64,000 nt of DNA from Carboxylicivirga marina (lineage in GTDB: Bacteria > Bacteroidota > Bacteroidia > Bacteroidales > Marinilabiliaceae). Shown piece by piece: positions 34,889-42,919 of the stretch (positions within the stretch are counted from its first letter, which is position 1; every line of letters starts with the position of its first letter). The notes below the pieces were generated by a model, which worked only from the letters and a program-made list of their open reading frames with translations, was not told the DNA's origin and ran no database searches. The position numbers were made by a program, and so were the translations under genes. The stretch lies in contig NZ_JAENRR010000005.1 of NCBI RefSeq assembly GCF_016612505.1, positions 62,001 through 126,000 on the forward strand, read 5' to 3'.

Positions 34889-35884
34889 TTAAGGCACTTC
34901 AACCTGATTTAAAATTTCGCTGATAATCTCCTCCGATGTTACATTATTCGCTTCCGCTTCATATGATAAGCCGATACGATGACGTAGTACATCATGACAA
35001 ATAGCACGTACATCTTCAGGAATAACATAACCGCGACGCTTGATAAAGGCAAAGGCTTTTGATGCCATCGACAAGCTAATACTTGCACGCGGCGAAGCCC
35101 CAAACGATATCATATCCTTGAATTTCTCTAATCCATATTGCTCAGGATAACGAGTCGCAAAAGTGATATCAACAATGTATTTTTCGATTTTTTCGTCCAT
35201 ATAAACATCTTTCACGACCTGACGGGCACGAATGATATCTTCTGGTTTAAGTATACATGATGCTTTAGGAAATGTCTTGGCCAGGTTATGGCGAATAATC
35301 ATTTGTTCTTCATCCTTTTTAGGATAATCCAATACCAGCTTAAGCATAAAACGGTCAACTTGCGCTTCAGGTAATGGGTATGTTCCTTCTTGTTCCACCG
35401 GGTTTTGTGTAGCCATTACCAAAAATGGCTCTTCCAACGGGTATGTTGTTTCACCAATAGTCACCTGACGCTCCTGCATGGCCTCTAATAAAGCACTCTG
35501 CACCTTTGCTGGAGCACGGTTAATCTCATCAGCTAATACAAAGTTTGTGAAGATAGGGCCTTGTTTTACAATAAATTCTTCCTTCTTCTGACTGTAAATC
35601 ATAGTACCAAGTAAATCGGCCGGTAATAAATCAGGCGTAAACTGAATACGGGAAAACTTAGCATCTACAATGGTTGCCAAAGTATTAATTGCTAATGTCT
35701 TTGCTAATCCTGGAACACCTTCTAATAAAATATGACCATCAGATAATAAACCAATTAACAGGCCTTCGACAAGATGTTTCTGACCCACAATTACTTTATT
35801 CATCTCCATTGTTAACAAATCAACAAAAGAGCTTTCTTCCTTTATACGTTCGTTTATTGCTTTTATATCTACGGATTGTTCCAT
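34889..35884 (-). CDS. moxR: MoxR-family AAA+ ATPase
   Basis: A 331-residue AAA+ ATPase. The Walker A has the MoxR variant GVPGLAKT (about residues 56-63), Walker B is FVLADEINRAP, sensor I lies at MATQNPVEQEGTYPLPEAQ with the following arginine DRF, and sensor II at GASPRAS. MoxR ATPases act as chaperones for assembly or metal-cofactor insertion, with vWA-domain partners, here the DUF58 protein and BatA/BatB. It is the first gene of the eight-gene operon. Confidence 0.95.
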   Translation of the reverse strand: MEQSVDIKAINERIKEESSFVDLLTMEMNKVIVGQKHLVEGLLIGLLSDGHILLEGVPGLAKTLAINTLATIVDAKFSRIQFTPDLLPADLLGTMIYSQKKEEFIVKQGPIFTNFVLADEINRAPAKVQSALLEAMQERQVTIGETTYPLEEPFLVMATQNPVEQEGTYPLPEAQVDRFMLKLVLDYPKKDEEQMIIRHNLAKTFPKASCILKPEDIIRARQVVKDVYMDEKIEKYIVDITFATRYPEQYGLEKFKDMISFGASPRASISLSMASKAFAFIKRRGYVIPEDVRAICHDVLRHRIGLSYEAEANNVTSEEIISEILNQVEVP

Positions 35885-36211
35885 AATTATTAATTTATCT
35901 TGTTTTATATTTTTCGACTATTTATTTTCTTCGTTTCATTCAAATAAACACAAACTTGTTAAATTCGAATATTTCCATTTCGTTAATTTTTGTTAAGCCA
36001 AAGCAACTTTAACTATCCTTTAACGATTTTTATTGTCAAACTTTAAGGTTTGTATGGCCCCATTACAAATGAGGCAAGAACAAAAATAACACGTTTTTTA
36101 AGACTATCCACATAAAAAGACGAACTGCTTTATTTGAATTCAAACGGATCGTTTAATCATTGGTGCTTTAAGAAAATATTAACACTTTTGACGCAACTTA
36201 AAAATGTATAG
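35885..36211. other. divergent intergenic region upstream of moxR and the PHP gene
   Basis: No ORF. GTTAA occurs at 35958, 35982 and 35992, and TTAAC at 36009 and 36020. The last two are 11 bases apart, as in the array at 25923-25968. CAAAC/GTTTG form a small inverted repeat at about 36036-36051. I found no clean TAnnTTTG box on either strand. Confidence 0.4.
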
Positions 36212-37069
36212 ATGCAATATTTTAGCTACCATACTCACTCCAATTTTTGCGATGGAAAAACATCCGTTGAAAAGGTATGTATTGAAGCAATCGAAAAAGG
36301 CCTCATAGTAGTCGGGTTCTCAAGTCACGCACCCGTACCCTTTGAAACCGAATGGGCCATGCAATTCCATAATTTGGAAGAGTACGTTAGAGAGCTTGAG
36401 CGATGCCGTATTAAATTCAGCAATAAACTAAAAATTTATCGCTCCTTAGAAGCTGATTTTATAGCACAAAATCGAAGTATACCATTTGATACATGGCGAA
36501 AACTGGGTCAATTAGACTACATCATTGGCTCCGTTCACTTAGTCTCAAATGCTCAAAAAGATGCAATTTGGTTTCTTGATGGCCCAGCAGAGAATTATGA
36601 AAAGGGACTAAATACCTGCTTTGATGGAGATATTAAAGCCGGAGTAACGCAATACTATAAGCAAATTCAAGAGATGGTACTAACGCAAAAGCCAGATGTT
36701 ATTGCACATATAGATAAGGTCGTTATGAACAATAAAGGTCGGTTCTTTAATGAAGATGAACTCTGGTATAAGGATATTATCGATGAAACATTACAGGTAA
36801 TTGCCAAAACCGATACGATTATAGAAGTTAATACCAGAGGTATTTACCGCGGAAAATATCCTACTTTTTTCCCGAATGAAGCAATTATCAAACGCTGTAT
36901 TGAACTGGGAATTCCATTAACAATTTCGGTTGATGCACACCATCCGGATGAGCTAACGGCTGAGTTTGACAATGCCTTTAAAGCTATTAAAGATGCTGGC
37001 GCTCAGTATTTAAGTATTTTTGAAGATAATAAATGGCAACAAAAATCAATTGATGCTGTTATGTCATAG
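36212..37069 (+). CDS. PHP-family phosphatase, histidinol-phosphatase-like
   Basis: A 285-residue PHP-fold metalloenzyme. Metal-binding motifs are in the expected order: HTHSNFCDGK at residues 7-16, FSSHAPV near 37, the conserved Glu in SLEADF, GSVHLVS near 110, AHIDKV near 171, and SVDAHHPDEL near 247. The family includes HisK/HisJ histidinol-phosphatase, which makes histidinol in histidine synthesis. The length agrees, but no his gene is nearby and PHP phosphatases have varied substrates, so the exact substrate is not certain. Confidence 0.85.
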   Translation: MQYFSYHTHSNFCDGKTSVEKVCIEAIEKGLIVVGFSSHAPVPFETEWAMQFHNLEEYVRELERCRIKFSNKLKIYRSLEADFIAQNRSIPFDTWRKLGQLDYIIGSVHLVSNAQKDAIWFLDGPAENYEKGLNTCFDGDIKAGVTQYYKQIQEMVLTQKPDVIAHIDKVVMNNKGRFFNEDELWYKDIIDETLQVIAKTDTIIEVNTRGIYRGKYPTFFPNEAIIKRCIELGIPLTISVDAHHPDELTAEFDNAFKAIKDAGAQYLSIFEDNKWQQKSIDAVMS

Positions 37070-37073
37070 ATAA

Positions 37074-37295
37074 ATGAAAATAGATTTTAAAATAGAATAT
37101 ATGTTTGATGATAATGACTTTGTGTGTCGACACATGCAGCTCACCAAGGCTGATATTGTAAAAGTAATTAAGGATAAGAATATTACTTCATTCGAGGATC
37201 TTCAGGATGAGACTGACGTTGCGACCATTTGTGGCAGTTGCGTAGCAGATATTGAAGAAATTTTAGAGGATGAAATTGCTAAGCGTGAAGTTTGA
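37074..37295 (+). CDS. BFD-like [2Fe-2S]-type small protein
   Basis: A 73-residue protein matching the BFD (bacterioferritin-associated ferredoxin) fold: FVCRHMQLTKADIVKVIKD, FEDLQDETDVATICGSC, and a closing helix IEEILEDEIA. The canonical pattern has four cysteines, CxC and later CxxC. Here the first pair reads C-R-H, so one Cys ligand is replaced by His at residue 20, while CGSC is intact. It may bind a cluster with mixed Cys/His ligands, or another metal, or none. It starts 4 bases after the PHP gene and is probably co-transcribed. Confidence 0.75.
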   Translation: MKIDFKIEYMFDDNDFVCRHMQLTKADIVKVIKDKNITSFEDLQDETDVATICGSCVADIEEILEDEIAKREV

Positions 37296-37312
37296 TATGA
37301 TTTAATTGTATA

Positions 37313-37361
37313 ACTGACAATTTGCTTAATTGAGATAAGCTCAACTCTTCAGTTTGTCAGT
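37313..37361. other. nested hairpin between convergent genes
   Basis: ACTGACAA (37313-37320) pairs with TTGTCAGT (37354-37361), and inside it TTGAG (37330-37334) with CTCAA (37340-37344). There is no T-run next to it; it may still act as a termination or transcript-end structure between the plus-strand BFD-like gene and minus-strand queA. Confidence 0.4.
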
Positions 37362-37385
37362 ATGCCAATTCATTCTTTAATTAAA

Positions 37386-38606
37386 CTATTCCTCAATCAT
37401 CAAGAGTGAACTATCGCCATAACTTAAGAAGCGAAAATCATTTTCAAGAGCATAATCGTAAATGGTTTTCCATTCTTTTCCTACGATAGCACCAATTAGA
37501 AGCAATAAGGTACTTTGTGGTTGATGAAAATTAGTAACTAATCCATTTATCACTTTAAACCCATAACCAGGAACAATAATAATAGCTGTTTTACCCGCAA
37601 GGTGCGACAGTTTTTTTGTTTCCATAAATTTCATTAAAGCCTCAAAAGCCTCTTTTTTAGAGTAATTTCCATTCAGATTATAAGCATCCCATTGTTCGAC
37701 ACCATTATCTATTGGTAGGCCCATTAACAGACGAACACCATACCAATACAAACTCTCCAAAGTACGCACCGAGGTGGTGCCAACTGCAATAAGCTTTTTA
37801 TTATGAGAAAGTAATCGTTCCAAAGCTACTTTTTCAATTACAAAATGCTCAGTATGCATGTCATGCTCGGCAATCACTTCAGACTTTACAGGCTTAAAAG
37901 TTCCCGCCCCAACATGCAATGTAACATTAAGCAATGGATGATTTCTTTGCTCTAAGGTTCTTAATATATCACCGGTAAAATGTAGTCCGGCCGTTGGTGC
38001 AGCCACCGAACCTTGGTGTTCAGAATAAACAGTTTGATAACGATCTTTATCAATATCTTCCGTTTCGCGATTTAAATAAGGTGGAATAGGCGTTAGGCCA
38101 ATCTCTTCAATAATTTCGGCAAACGAGAAATTAGCATTTTCCCAGTTAAAACTAATAGCAGAAGCATCGCCCATGCGCTCTCCCCTAACGATGGATAATT
38201 CAAACGACACGCCATTTATGCAAACTTCTTTGTTTAAAGCGCCACTTTTCCATTTTCTTGCATTACCAACAATACACTTCCAGGTCGTTTGTTTGCGACT
38301 GTCAAAAGCCATCTGAACTTCAGCTGGTGCCAACGGTTCCAAACAGAATATTTCAATTTCGGCTCCGGTTGCCTTTTGGAATTTTAAGCGGGCACGAATC
38401 ACCTTTGTATTATTGAACGCCAACATGCTCGACTCTGGCAACTCCTTTAATATATCAGGAAACTTTTGCTCACATATTCGTCCACCTTTATAAACTAATA
38501 ATTTCGATTCATCACGATTGGCTAATGGGTATTTAGCAATTCTCTCATCTGGCAAATTATAGGTGTAATCTCCGATTGATATATCTGGCTTTATCATCAT
38601 CTCCAT
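37386..38606 (-). CDS. queA: S-adenosylmethionine:tRNA ribosyltransferase-isomerase
   Basis: QueA adds the cyclopentane precursor from S-adenosylmethionine to preQ1 in tRNA, the step before epoxyqueuosine reductase. The 406-residue sequence shows IGDYTYNLPDERIAKYPLAN near the N-terminus, ARLKF, GSVAAPTAGLHFT, TLHVGAGTFKPV, and LVTNFHQPQSTLLLL near the C-terminus. It is longer than E. coli QueA (about 356) owing to a central insertion around residues 110-160, common in Bacteroidota. The predicted transcription start is only about 5 bases before the first ATG, so the real start may be Met3 or Met4. Confidence 0.96.
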   Translation of the reverse strand: MEMMIKPDISIGDYTYNLPDERIAKYPLANRDESKLLVYKGGRICEQKFPDILKELPESSMLAFNNTKVIRARLKFQKATGAEIEIFCLEPLAPAEVQMAFDSRKQTTWKCIVGNARKWKSGALNKEVCINGVSFELSIVRGERMGDASAISFNWENANFSFAEIIEEIGLTPIPPYLNRETEDIDKDRYQTVYSEHQGSVAAPTAGLHFTGDILRTLEQRNHPLLNVTLHVGAGTFKPVKSEVIAEHDMHTEHFVIEKVALERLLSHNKKLIAVGTTSVRTLESLYWYGVRLLMGLPIDNGVEQWDAYNLNGNYSKKEAFEALMKFMETKKLSHLAGKTAIIIVPGYGFKVINGLVTNFHQPQSTLLLLIGAIVGKEWKTIYDYALENDFRFLSYGDSSLLMIEE

Positions 38607-38635
38607 TTTTAGCGCGACAAATTTAATTAACTTTG
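38606..38635 (+). promoter_or_regulatory. promoter of the Smr-domain gene
   Basis: TAACTTTG at 38628-38635 is a perfect TAnnTTTG box with TTTT at 38606-38609 eighteen bases upstream. It overlaps the divergent queA promoter. Confidence 0.6.
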
Positions 38636-38650
38636 TTCATCTGTACCAAA
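38618..38650 (-). promoter_or_regulatory. queA promoter
   Basis: On the minus strand TTTG (38650-38647), 21 bases, then TAAATTTG (38625-38618): both boxes match consensus. The two divergent promoters share about 15 bases, so they may compete. Confidence 0.65.
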
Positions 38651-38705
38651 AATGCATTAGAAGTTGGTGCATATTTTCAAATTGTATAATAAAAACACGA
38701 TAAGA

Positions 38706-39716
38706 ATGAAGATAAAAGCAGGTGATACAGTACGTTTTTTAGATACCAATGGTGGAGGAACAGTTATTAGAGTTGAAGGCAAATTGGCATTTGTGGAAGA
38801 TCAGGATGGCTTTGAAGTTCCTGTTTTAACAAGCGAATGCGTGGTTATTAAAAGCGAATCATCAACTAATAAGGCAGAAGAAAGTGCTGAAAAAGAGACA
38901 GAAGAGAATTATGAATATAGCGAAGAAATTGGTGATGACTCAAATCCTCAATTTCACATCGCTTTTCTTCAAGGTGATAAACCCGGGCAAGCATCAGGTG
39001 ATTTGCGTATTCAAGCCATAAATGATAGTAATTACTTTATCTTTTATACGATTAGCAACTTACGTAAGGATGGCGATTTAGATCTTTTTTACAATGGAAC
39101 AATTGAGCCAAACACTAAGCTGGCCTTGGACAAACTGGCTATTATGCAGCTAGATGATCGTCAATGGCAAGTTAATTTATCGCTTTATAAAAAAGGTAAA
39201 ACCTATAAGAATATCCCGCCCGTTTCGGAGGTAATTAAAATTAAAGCACCACGCTTTTTAAAGGATAATGTTTTTGCCGATAATGATTACTACCACGAAA
39301 AAGCAGTTCTGCTTCCGGTTATTAAGGGTGAATTTGAACGCAAACTGGATGCTTTATCTGATAAAGAATTTAATAAGGTAATCAAGGAGAAAGAGGCTAA
39401 AGTACCGAAGAAAAAATACGCTCGTCGAGATGAGCCTTCTATACTGGAGGTAGACTTACATATTGATGAACTAATTGACTCAACAGCAGGTTTAAGCAAT
39501 GGGGAAATCATCACTATTCAATTAGATAAATTTAAGCAGGTAATGTTGGATAATGCCCAAAACAGAGGCAGAAAGCTTGTCTTCATCCACGGAGTTGGCA
39601 ATGGCAAGCTTAAAACAGAAGTGCGCAAATTACTCGATCGCCATTATAAAAACCACGTTTATCAGGATGCTTCTTTTCAGGAATATGGCTACGGAGCAAC
39701 AATGGTAATCATCTAA
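38706..39716 (+). CDS. DUF2027/Smr-domain protein, MutS2-like C-terminus
   Basis: A 336-residue cytoplasmic protein. The N-terminus (KIKAGDTVRFLDTNGGGTVI) and middle (FHIAFLQGDKPGQASGDLRI, YTISNLRKDGDLDLFYNGTI) match DUF2027, and residues from about 245 form a Smr domain: LEVDLHIDEL, then KLVFIHGVGNGKLKTEV and YGYGATMVII. Smr domains are small DNA or RNA nickases also found at the end of MutS2, with the HGxGxG loop as signature. The frame extends back to an ATG at 38664, but the added 14 residues (HIFKLYNKNTIR) look non-conserved and the first ATG with family-like sequence is 38706. Confidence 0.85.
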   Translation: MKIKAGDTVRFLDTNGGGTVIRVEGKLAFVEDQDGFEVPVLTSECVVIKSESSTNKAEESAEKETEENYEYSEEIGDDSNPQFHIAFLQGDKPGQASGDLRIQAINDSNYFIFYTISNLRKDGDLDLFYNGTIEPNTKLALDKLAIMQLDDRQWQVNLSLYKKGKTYKNIPPVSEVIKIKAPRFLKDNVFADNDYYHEKAVLLPVIKGEFERKLDALSDKEFNKVIKEKEAKVPKKKYARRDEPSILEVDLHIDELIDSTAGLSNGEIITIQLDKFKQVMLDNAQNRGRKLVFIHGVGNGKLKTEVRKLLDRHYKNHVYQDASFQEYGYGATMVII

Positions 39717-39720
39717 ACAA

Positions 39721-39765
39721 TAACATCAAAAATGCCTTCAATTTCAGAAGGCATTTTTGATGTTA
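39721..39765. terminator. bidirectional terminator with a perfect 19-bp stem
   Basis: 39721-39739 and 39747-39765 are exact reverse complements (core AAAAATGCCTTC/GAAGGCATTTTT) with a 7-base loop. A-rich and T-rich outer arms allow termination on both strands, between the convergent Smr and CPBP genes. Confidence 0.93.
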
Positions 39766-39802
39766 TAACAATTCAAGAAATTCCGGTACTAAATCACTAA
39801 CA

Positions 39803-40732
39803 TTAAACCTTCCCGACTTCAATTTTAGTGAATAAGGTTTTTATCTTCCATCGATATTTAAAGGCAATCGCAGCAAAAATAATGACCTGAACTATTATGA
39901 AAGGCAGTATTTCTTCTGGAACATTAACCTCTTTCAAAAACAGGAGTGCATCGGTTTTTAAAGCACTATCTTCTGTAGTTACAAAAACACTTGAAAATAC
40001 ATTATTAGCTGCATGCAAGCCAATGGCGATTTCAATGCCATCATCCAATACCGAAATTATCGCATAGCTCAATCCGACTATGGCGTAAAATGGCATCATC
40101 ATCCAAAAGCCATGTTTATCAACTTCAGGGTTAAAAGCATGAAGTAAGGCAAATAATATGGTAGGAATAATTATTACTGCCAGGCGATTTCTAGTGAGTC
40201 TGGCCACTCCCCTTGCAATGTAACCTCGAAACATGATTTCTTCATAAGCTGACTGAAAAGGAATTAACAGAAACGAAACAATGGCCAATGGAATTAATGC
40301 ATCCCAGTTAAGTCGCATTTCGTAATCATTGATATTCAAATAGTAGTCTGTAACCAGGAAAAATGCCTCCACAACAAAACATACAGCAAACCCAATAATT
40401 ATCCTTCTCCAGCGAATAGTATTTGTACCGTTTAATACGTTTTTAAAGCTCTGCCCATGAAAAGGTTTATATAGTACCACAAAAGCAATGAGCATACAAA
40501 TAAATACAAACACCATCAGAGCTAAGCCTACAGAAGAGTTTAAACCATAGGTTTCAGGAAGCATTAATGAGACATCCTCCTCTTTTACACCTTCAGGCAA
40601 ATCAGTGATGGCACGAGCAATCAAAAAAGGAATAGCAGCTGGCAATTGCGCAAAAAAGGGAATAATAGTTAGCATTAAAAGGTATTTCCACCATTCATTT
40701 TCTCCTTTAAAAGCACTTTCTAAATGTTTCAT
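39803..40732 (-). CDS. CPBP-family intramembrane glutamic-type protease
   Basis: A 309-residue protein with about eight membrane segments. The three motifs of the CPBP (Abi, Rce1-like) family are present: EEIMFRGYIARG (EExxxR) near residue 164, FALLHAFNPE (FxxxH) near 193, and HAANNVFSS (HxxxN) near 239. These form the metal or glutamate active site within the membrane. Bacterial members cleave membrane proteins or act in peptide maturation and stress, but the substrate here is unknown. It appears to be transcribed alone: terminators lie both 3' (39721-39765) and upstream. Confidence 0.9.
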   Translation of the reverse strand: MKHLESAFKGENEWWKYLLMLTIIPFFAQLPAAIPFLIARAITDLPEGVKEEDVSLMLPETYGLNSSVGLALMVFVFICMLIAFVVLYKPFHGQSFKNVLNGTNTIRWRRIIIGFAVCFVVEAFFLVTDYYLNINDYEMRLNWDALIPLAIVSFLLIPFQSAYEEIMFRGYIARGVARLTRNRLAVIIIPTILFALLHAFNPEVDKHGFWMMMPFYAIVGLSYAIISVLDDGIEIAIGLHAANNVFSSVFVTTEDSALKTDALLFLKEVNVPEEILPFIIVQVIIFAAIAFKYRWKIKTLFTKIEVGKV

Positions 40733-40754
40733 AGTTTGAGTAAAGTTTAGACTA

Positions 40755-40762
40755 CAAATTTA
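40755..40762 (-). promoter_or_regulatory. -7 box of the CPBP protease gene
   Basis: TAAATTTG on the minus strand, 23 bases before the start codon, is a perfect TAnnTTTG match; no clear -33 box is visible. Confidence 0.5.
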
Positions 40763-40952
40763 AATTATTCATAAGTGCAATCCTTACCATTAAAGTTTGT
40801 TTTAGGTTGGTTTATCAAAAAAACATATCGTTTGAAACCGAAGAGTAGACCATTTTCGAAACATCAGAAAATCTACAACAAAATCCTATAAACCTGTGAG
40901 AATAGTTTAACACTATTATAATTACCAATTTGGAATGACCATTTTAGCGAAC

Positions 40953-40984
40953 ACAAAAAACGCCCAAACTTTCGTTTGAGCGTT
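40953..40984 (-). terminator. Rho-independent terminator of the DUF3360 gene
   Basis: AACGCCCAAAC (40959-40969) pairs with GTTTGAGCGTT (40974-40984), one mismatch; on the minus strand it is followed by a run of six T. Confidence 0.9.
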
Positions 40985-41006
40985 GATATATAATGATTGC
41001 TAATAT

Positions 41007-42458
41007 CTAGAATATTCCTTTAATACCTGGTAATTGCCCCACTAAACCTAATGCAACTACACAAACAATAAACATTACACTAGGAATAACAAGCTTCTCA
41101 GTCCAACTAAGTTTGCTGGCTCTTTCACGATCACCAATTAATCCTAAGTTATCTAACAGCATCGTTAGAGCCCAACCAAATACTGGGTTTACCAATGCAC
41201 TTGCAAAAATACAAGTACCTGCACTTAACGAATCTTGTTGTTTCTGAATCATTTGCATACCAGCCTCAAGCAACGGCAAGAATACACCAACAATTAATGC
41301 AATACGCAATACAGGTTCCCACATGGCTAAATCCATTGGGTAACCTAAAACCCCAGCCAAGATACATAAGATACCTGTAAGAATTGCACCAGCAGGAATC
41401 GGACGTTTTGCTATTGCTGCAGGAATCATGTAGGTTCCCCACGAAGATGCGATATTACCTCCACCAAGAAAAGCTCCTATTGCCTGACGAATGGAAGCCA
41501 CAGTCATGGTATCATCAACATCCATCAATACATTCTTTGCCTGCTTAGGGTAGTTCATCTCCTGAAATACACGGTGCCCTAAATAATCAGGCGACCACAT
41601 AGCTACTGCTAAAATCGCAAAAGGAATTACTGCAATGTAGTGTTGCAAATTTGGCCATCCTAATTGCCAACCAGTAGTTTCACCCCACCACCAAAATGGA
41701 TTCATATGTGGTAATCCGGGTTTTGTGGTAAAAGCAAAATCAGCTCCCATTGAGAAGGCAACAATACCTGCAATGGCGGAACACAAAGGAATAGCTAACC
41801 AACGTTTACCGATACGAGCGAGGTATGCATATATTATAATGGTAATACCAATAACTACGAAAGAAACTGTACTTACACCACTGGCTTCGGCCCAGCCATT
41901 AAATTTACCTATCTGCCCAATTAAACCAACAGCACCAAGGTATATTAAAAGTCCACCACGTACTCCAACACCAGTAAGGGTCATTAACTTTGAACCTCCT
42001 TTAGTTATACTTAAAAGCAGACCAAAGAAACCGATTAACACGCCTAATGCTAGAGGGTGTCCGCCGGCTGCTGCAATTATAGGAATTAAGGGAATCATTG
42101 GACCATGAGTACCCGCCAGGTTAGCATTCGGATTAAGTATAGCAGAAAATAAAATAACGAAAATACCTCCCGCAATCAATAATTCAAAACGAACATTTTC
42201 GGCTACAAATTCAGGAGCCAATCCAAATTGCACAGCAAATGCTGCCACCATTGCCGTTACCATCACTACCTTACCAATTGTAGCGGCTAATGCCGGCACT
42301 AAATCTTCTAATTCAAAACTAAAATCCCTGAATGGCAAATTAAGTCGCCATTTTCTGAATTTCATAATGGTTAATTCGTGTTCCAGATACTCAGTTCTGT
42401 TATTAAATTCTTTAGAGTTTTTTCTTTGCTCTTTGTATGAGCGTTGCTTGTTTTCCAT
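41007..42458 (-). CDS. DUF3360-family polytopic membrane transporter
   Basis: A 483-residue protein with a charged N-terminus (YLEHELTIMKFRKWRLNLPF) and about twelve hydrophobic segments. Distinct family stretches are ANLAGTHGPMIPLIPIIAAA, SPDYLGHRVFQEMNYP, DDTMTVASIRQAIGAFLGGG, SWGTYMIPAAIAKRPIP and FASALVNPVFGWALTMLLDN. They match, from memory, DUF3360 proteins known from Vibrio and marine bacteria, which resemble SulP or nucleobase-type permeases. The substrate is unknown. The frame extends to a TTG at 42464, but the ATG at 42458 is preferred. Proximity to a Cache-type sensor and SatP suggests an organic acid as substrate. Confidence 0.85.
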   Translation of the reverse strand: MENKQRSYKEQRKNSKEFNNRTEYLEHELTIMKFRKWRLNLPFRDFSFELEDLVPALAATIGKVVMVTAMVAAFAVQFGLAPEFVAENVRFELLIAGGIFVILFSAILNPNANLAGTHGPMIPLIPIIAAAGGHPLALGVLIGFFGLLLSITKGGSKLMTLTGVGVRGGLLIYLGAVGLIGQIGKFNGWAEASGVSTVSFVVIGITIIIYAYLARIGKRWLAIPLCSAIAGIVAFSMGADFAFTTKPGLPHMNPFWWWGETTGWQLGWPNLQHYIAVIPFAILAVAMWSPDYLGHRVFQEMNYPKQAKNVLMDVDDTMTVASIRQAIGAFLGGGNIASSWGTYMIPAAIAKRPIPAGAILTGILCILAGVLGYPMDLAMWEPVLRIALIVGVFLPLLEAGMQMIQKQQDSLSAGTCIFASALVNPVFGWALTMLLDNLGLIGDRERASKLSWTEKLVIPSVMFIVCVVALGLVGQLPGIKGIF

Positions 42459-42533
42459 TTTCAACTATATCTTTATTAATCTTCTTACCAAAAAGAAACG
42501 ACAACAGGTTTACAATGATTGGTTAAAGCGGTG

Positions 42534-42564
42534 CAAAACTAACAAAATCATTTCGCAAAGCAAA
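42534..42564 (-). promoter_or_regulatory. promoter of the DUF3360 gene
   Basis: On the minus strand TTTG (42564-42561), exactly 19 bases, then TAGTTTTG (42541-42534): a full match to the Bacteroidota consensus. It runs into GCACCGCTTTAA, nearly the same start region as satP. Confidence 0.8.
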
Positions 42565-42736
42565 TGATTAAAATTTACGACTATCTATTGACTATGAATA
42601 CACTAAAGAAGTATTATACTTATGATTAAATTACTAATAACCAATAACGCTTTAATATTAAATATCCATAATCGATATACGTCAGATTCGACAAGAGTTA
42701 TACATAACTATGTATCAAAGCATAACAATCCTTTAA

Positions 42737-42763
42737 GATAGTGGTCATCCACTATCGAGTAGT
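42737..42763. other. two mutually exclusive hairpins in the spacer
   Basis: GATAGTGG (42737-42744) pairs with CCACTATC (42749-42756). The second arm can alternatively pair through CACTA (42750-42754) with TAGTG (42759-42763). The element lies between the sensor gene and the DUF3360 promoter. The rest of 42565-42860 holds no gene. Confidence 0.4.
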
Positions 42764-42860
42764 GATATTATTTTATATAATTTCTTTATGTAGATTTTAT
42801 TTAAACTGAGTCAAACACAAGGGTTGTTTGTTTACAAACCGAATGATTCAAGTATATAAT

Positions 42861-42892
42861 ACGAAAAGAGGAAACGAATTCGTTCCCTCTTT
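42861..42892 (-). terminator. Rho-independent terminator of the sensor gene
   Basis: AAAGAGGAAACG (42865-42876) pairs with CGTTCCCTCTTT (42881-42892), loop AATT, one mismatch; on the minus strand the stem ends in TTTTC. It lies 28 bases past the stop codon. Confidence 0.75.
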
Positions 42893-42919
42893 AAATCTTT
42901 TCAATCACTTATCTCTTTC

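Noticed and set aside
38664-38705. Upstream ATG for the Smr-domain protein
   Set aside because: The 14 extra residues are not like the family and the ATG at 38706 gives the typical DUF2027 start.
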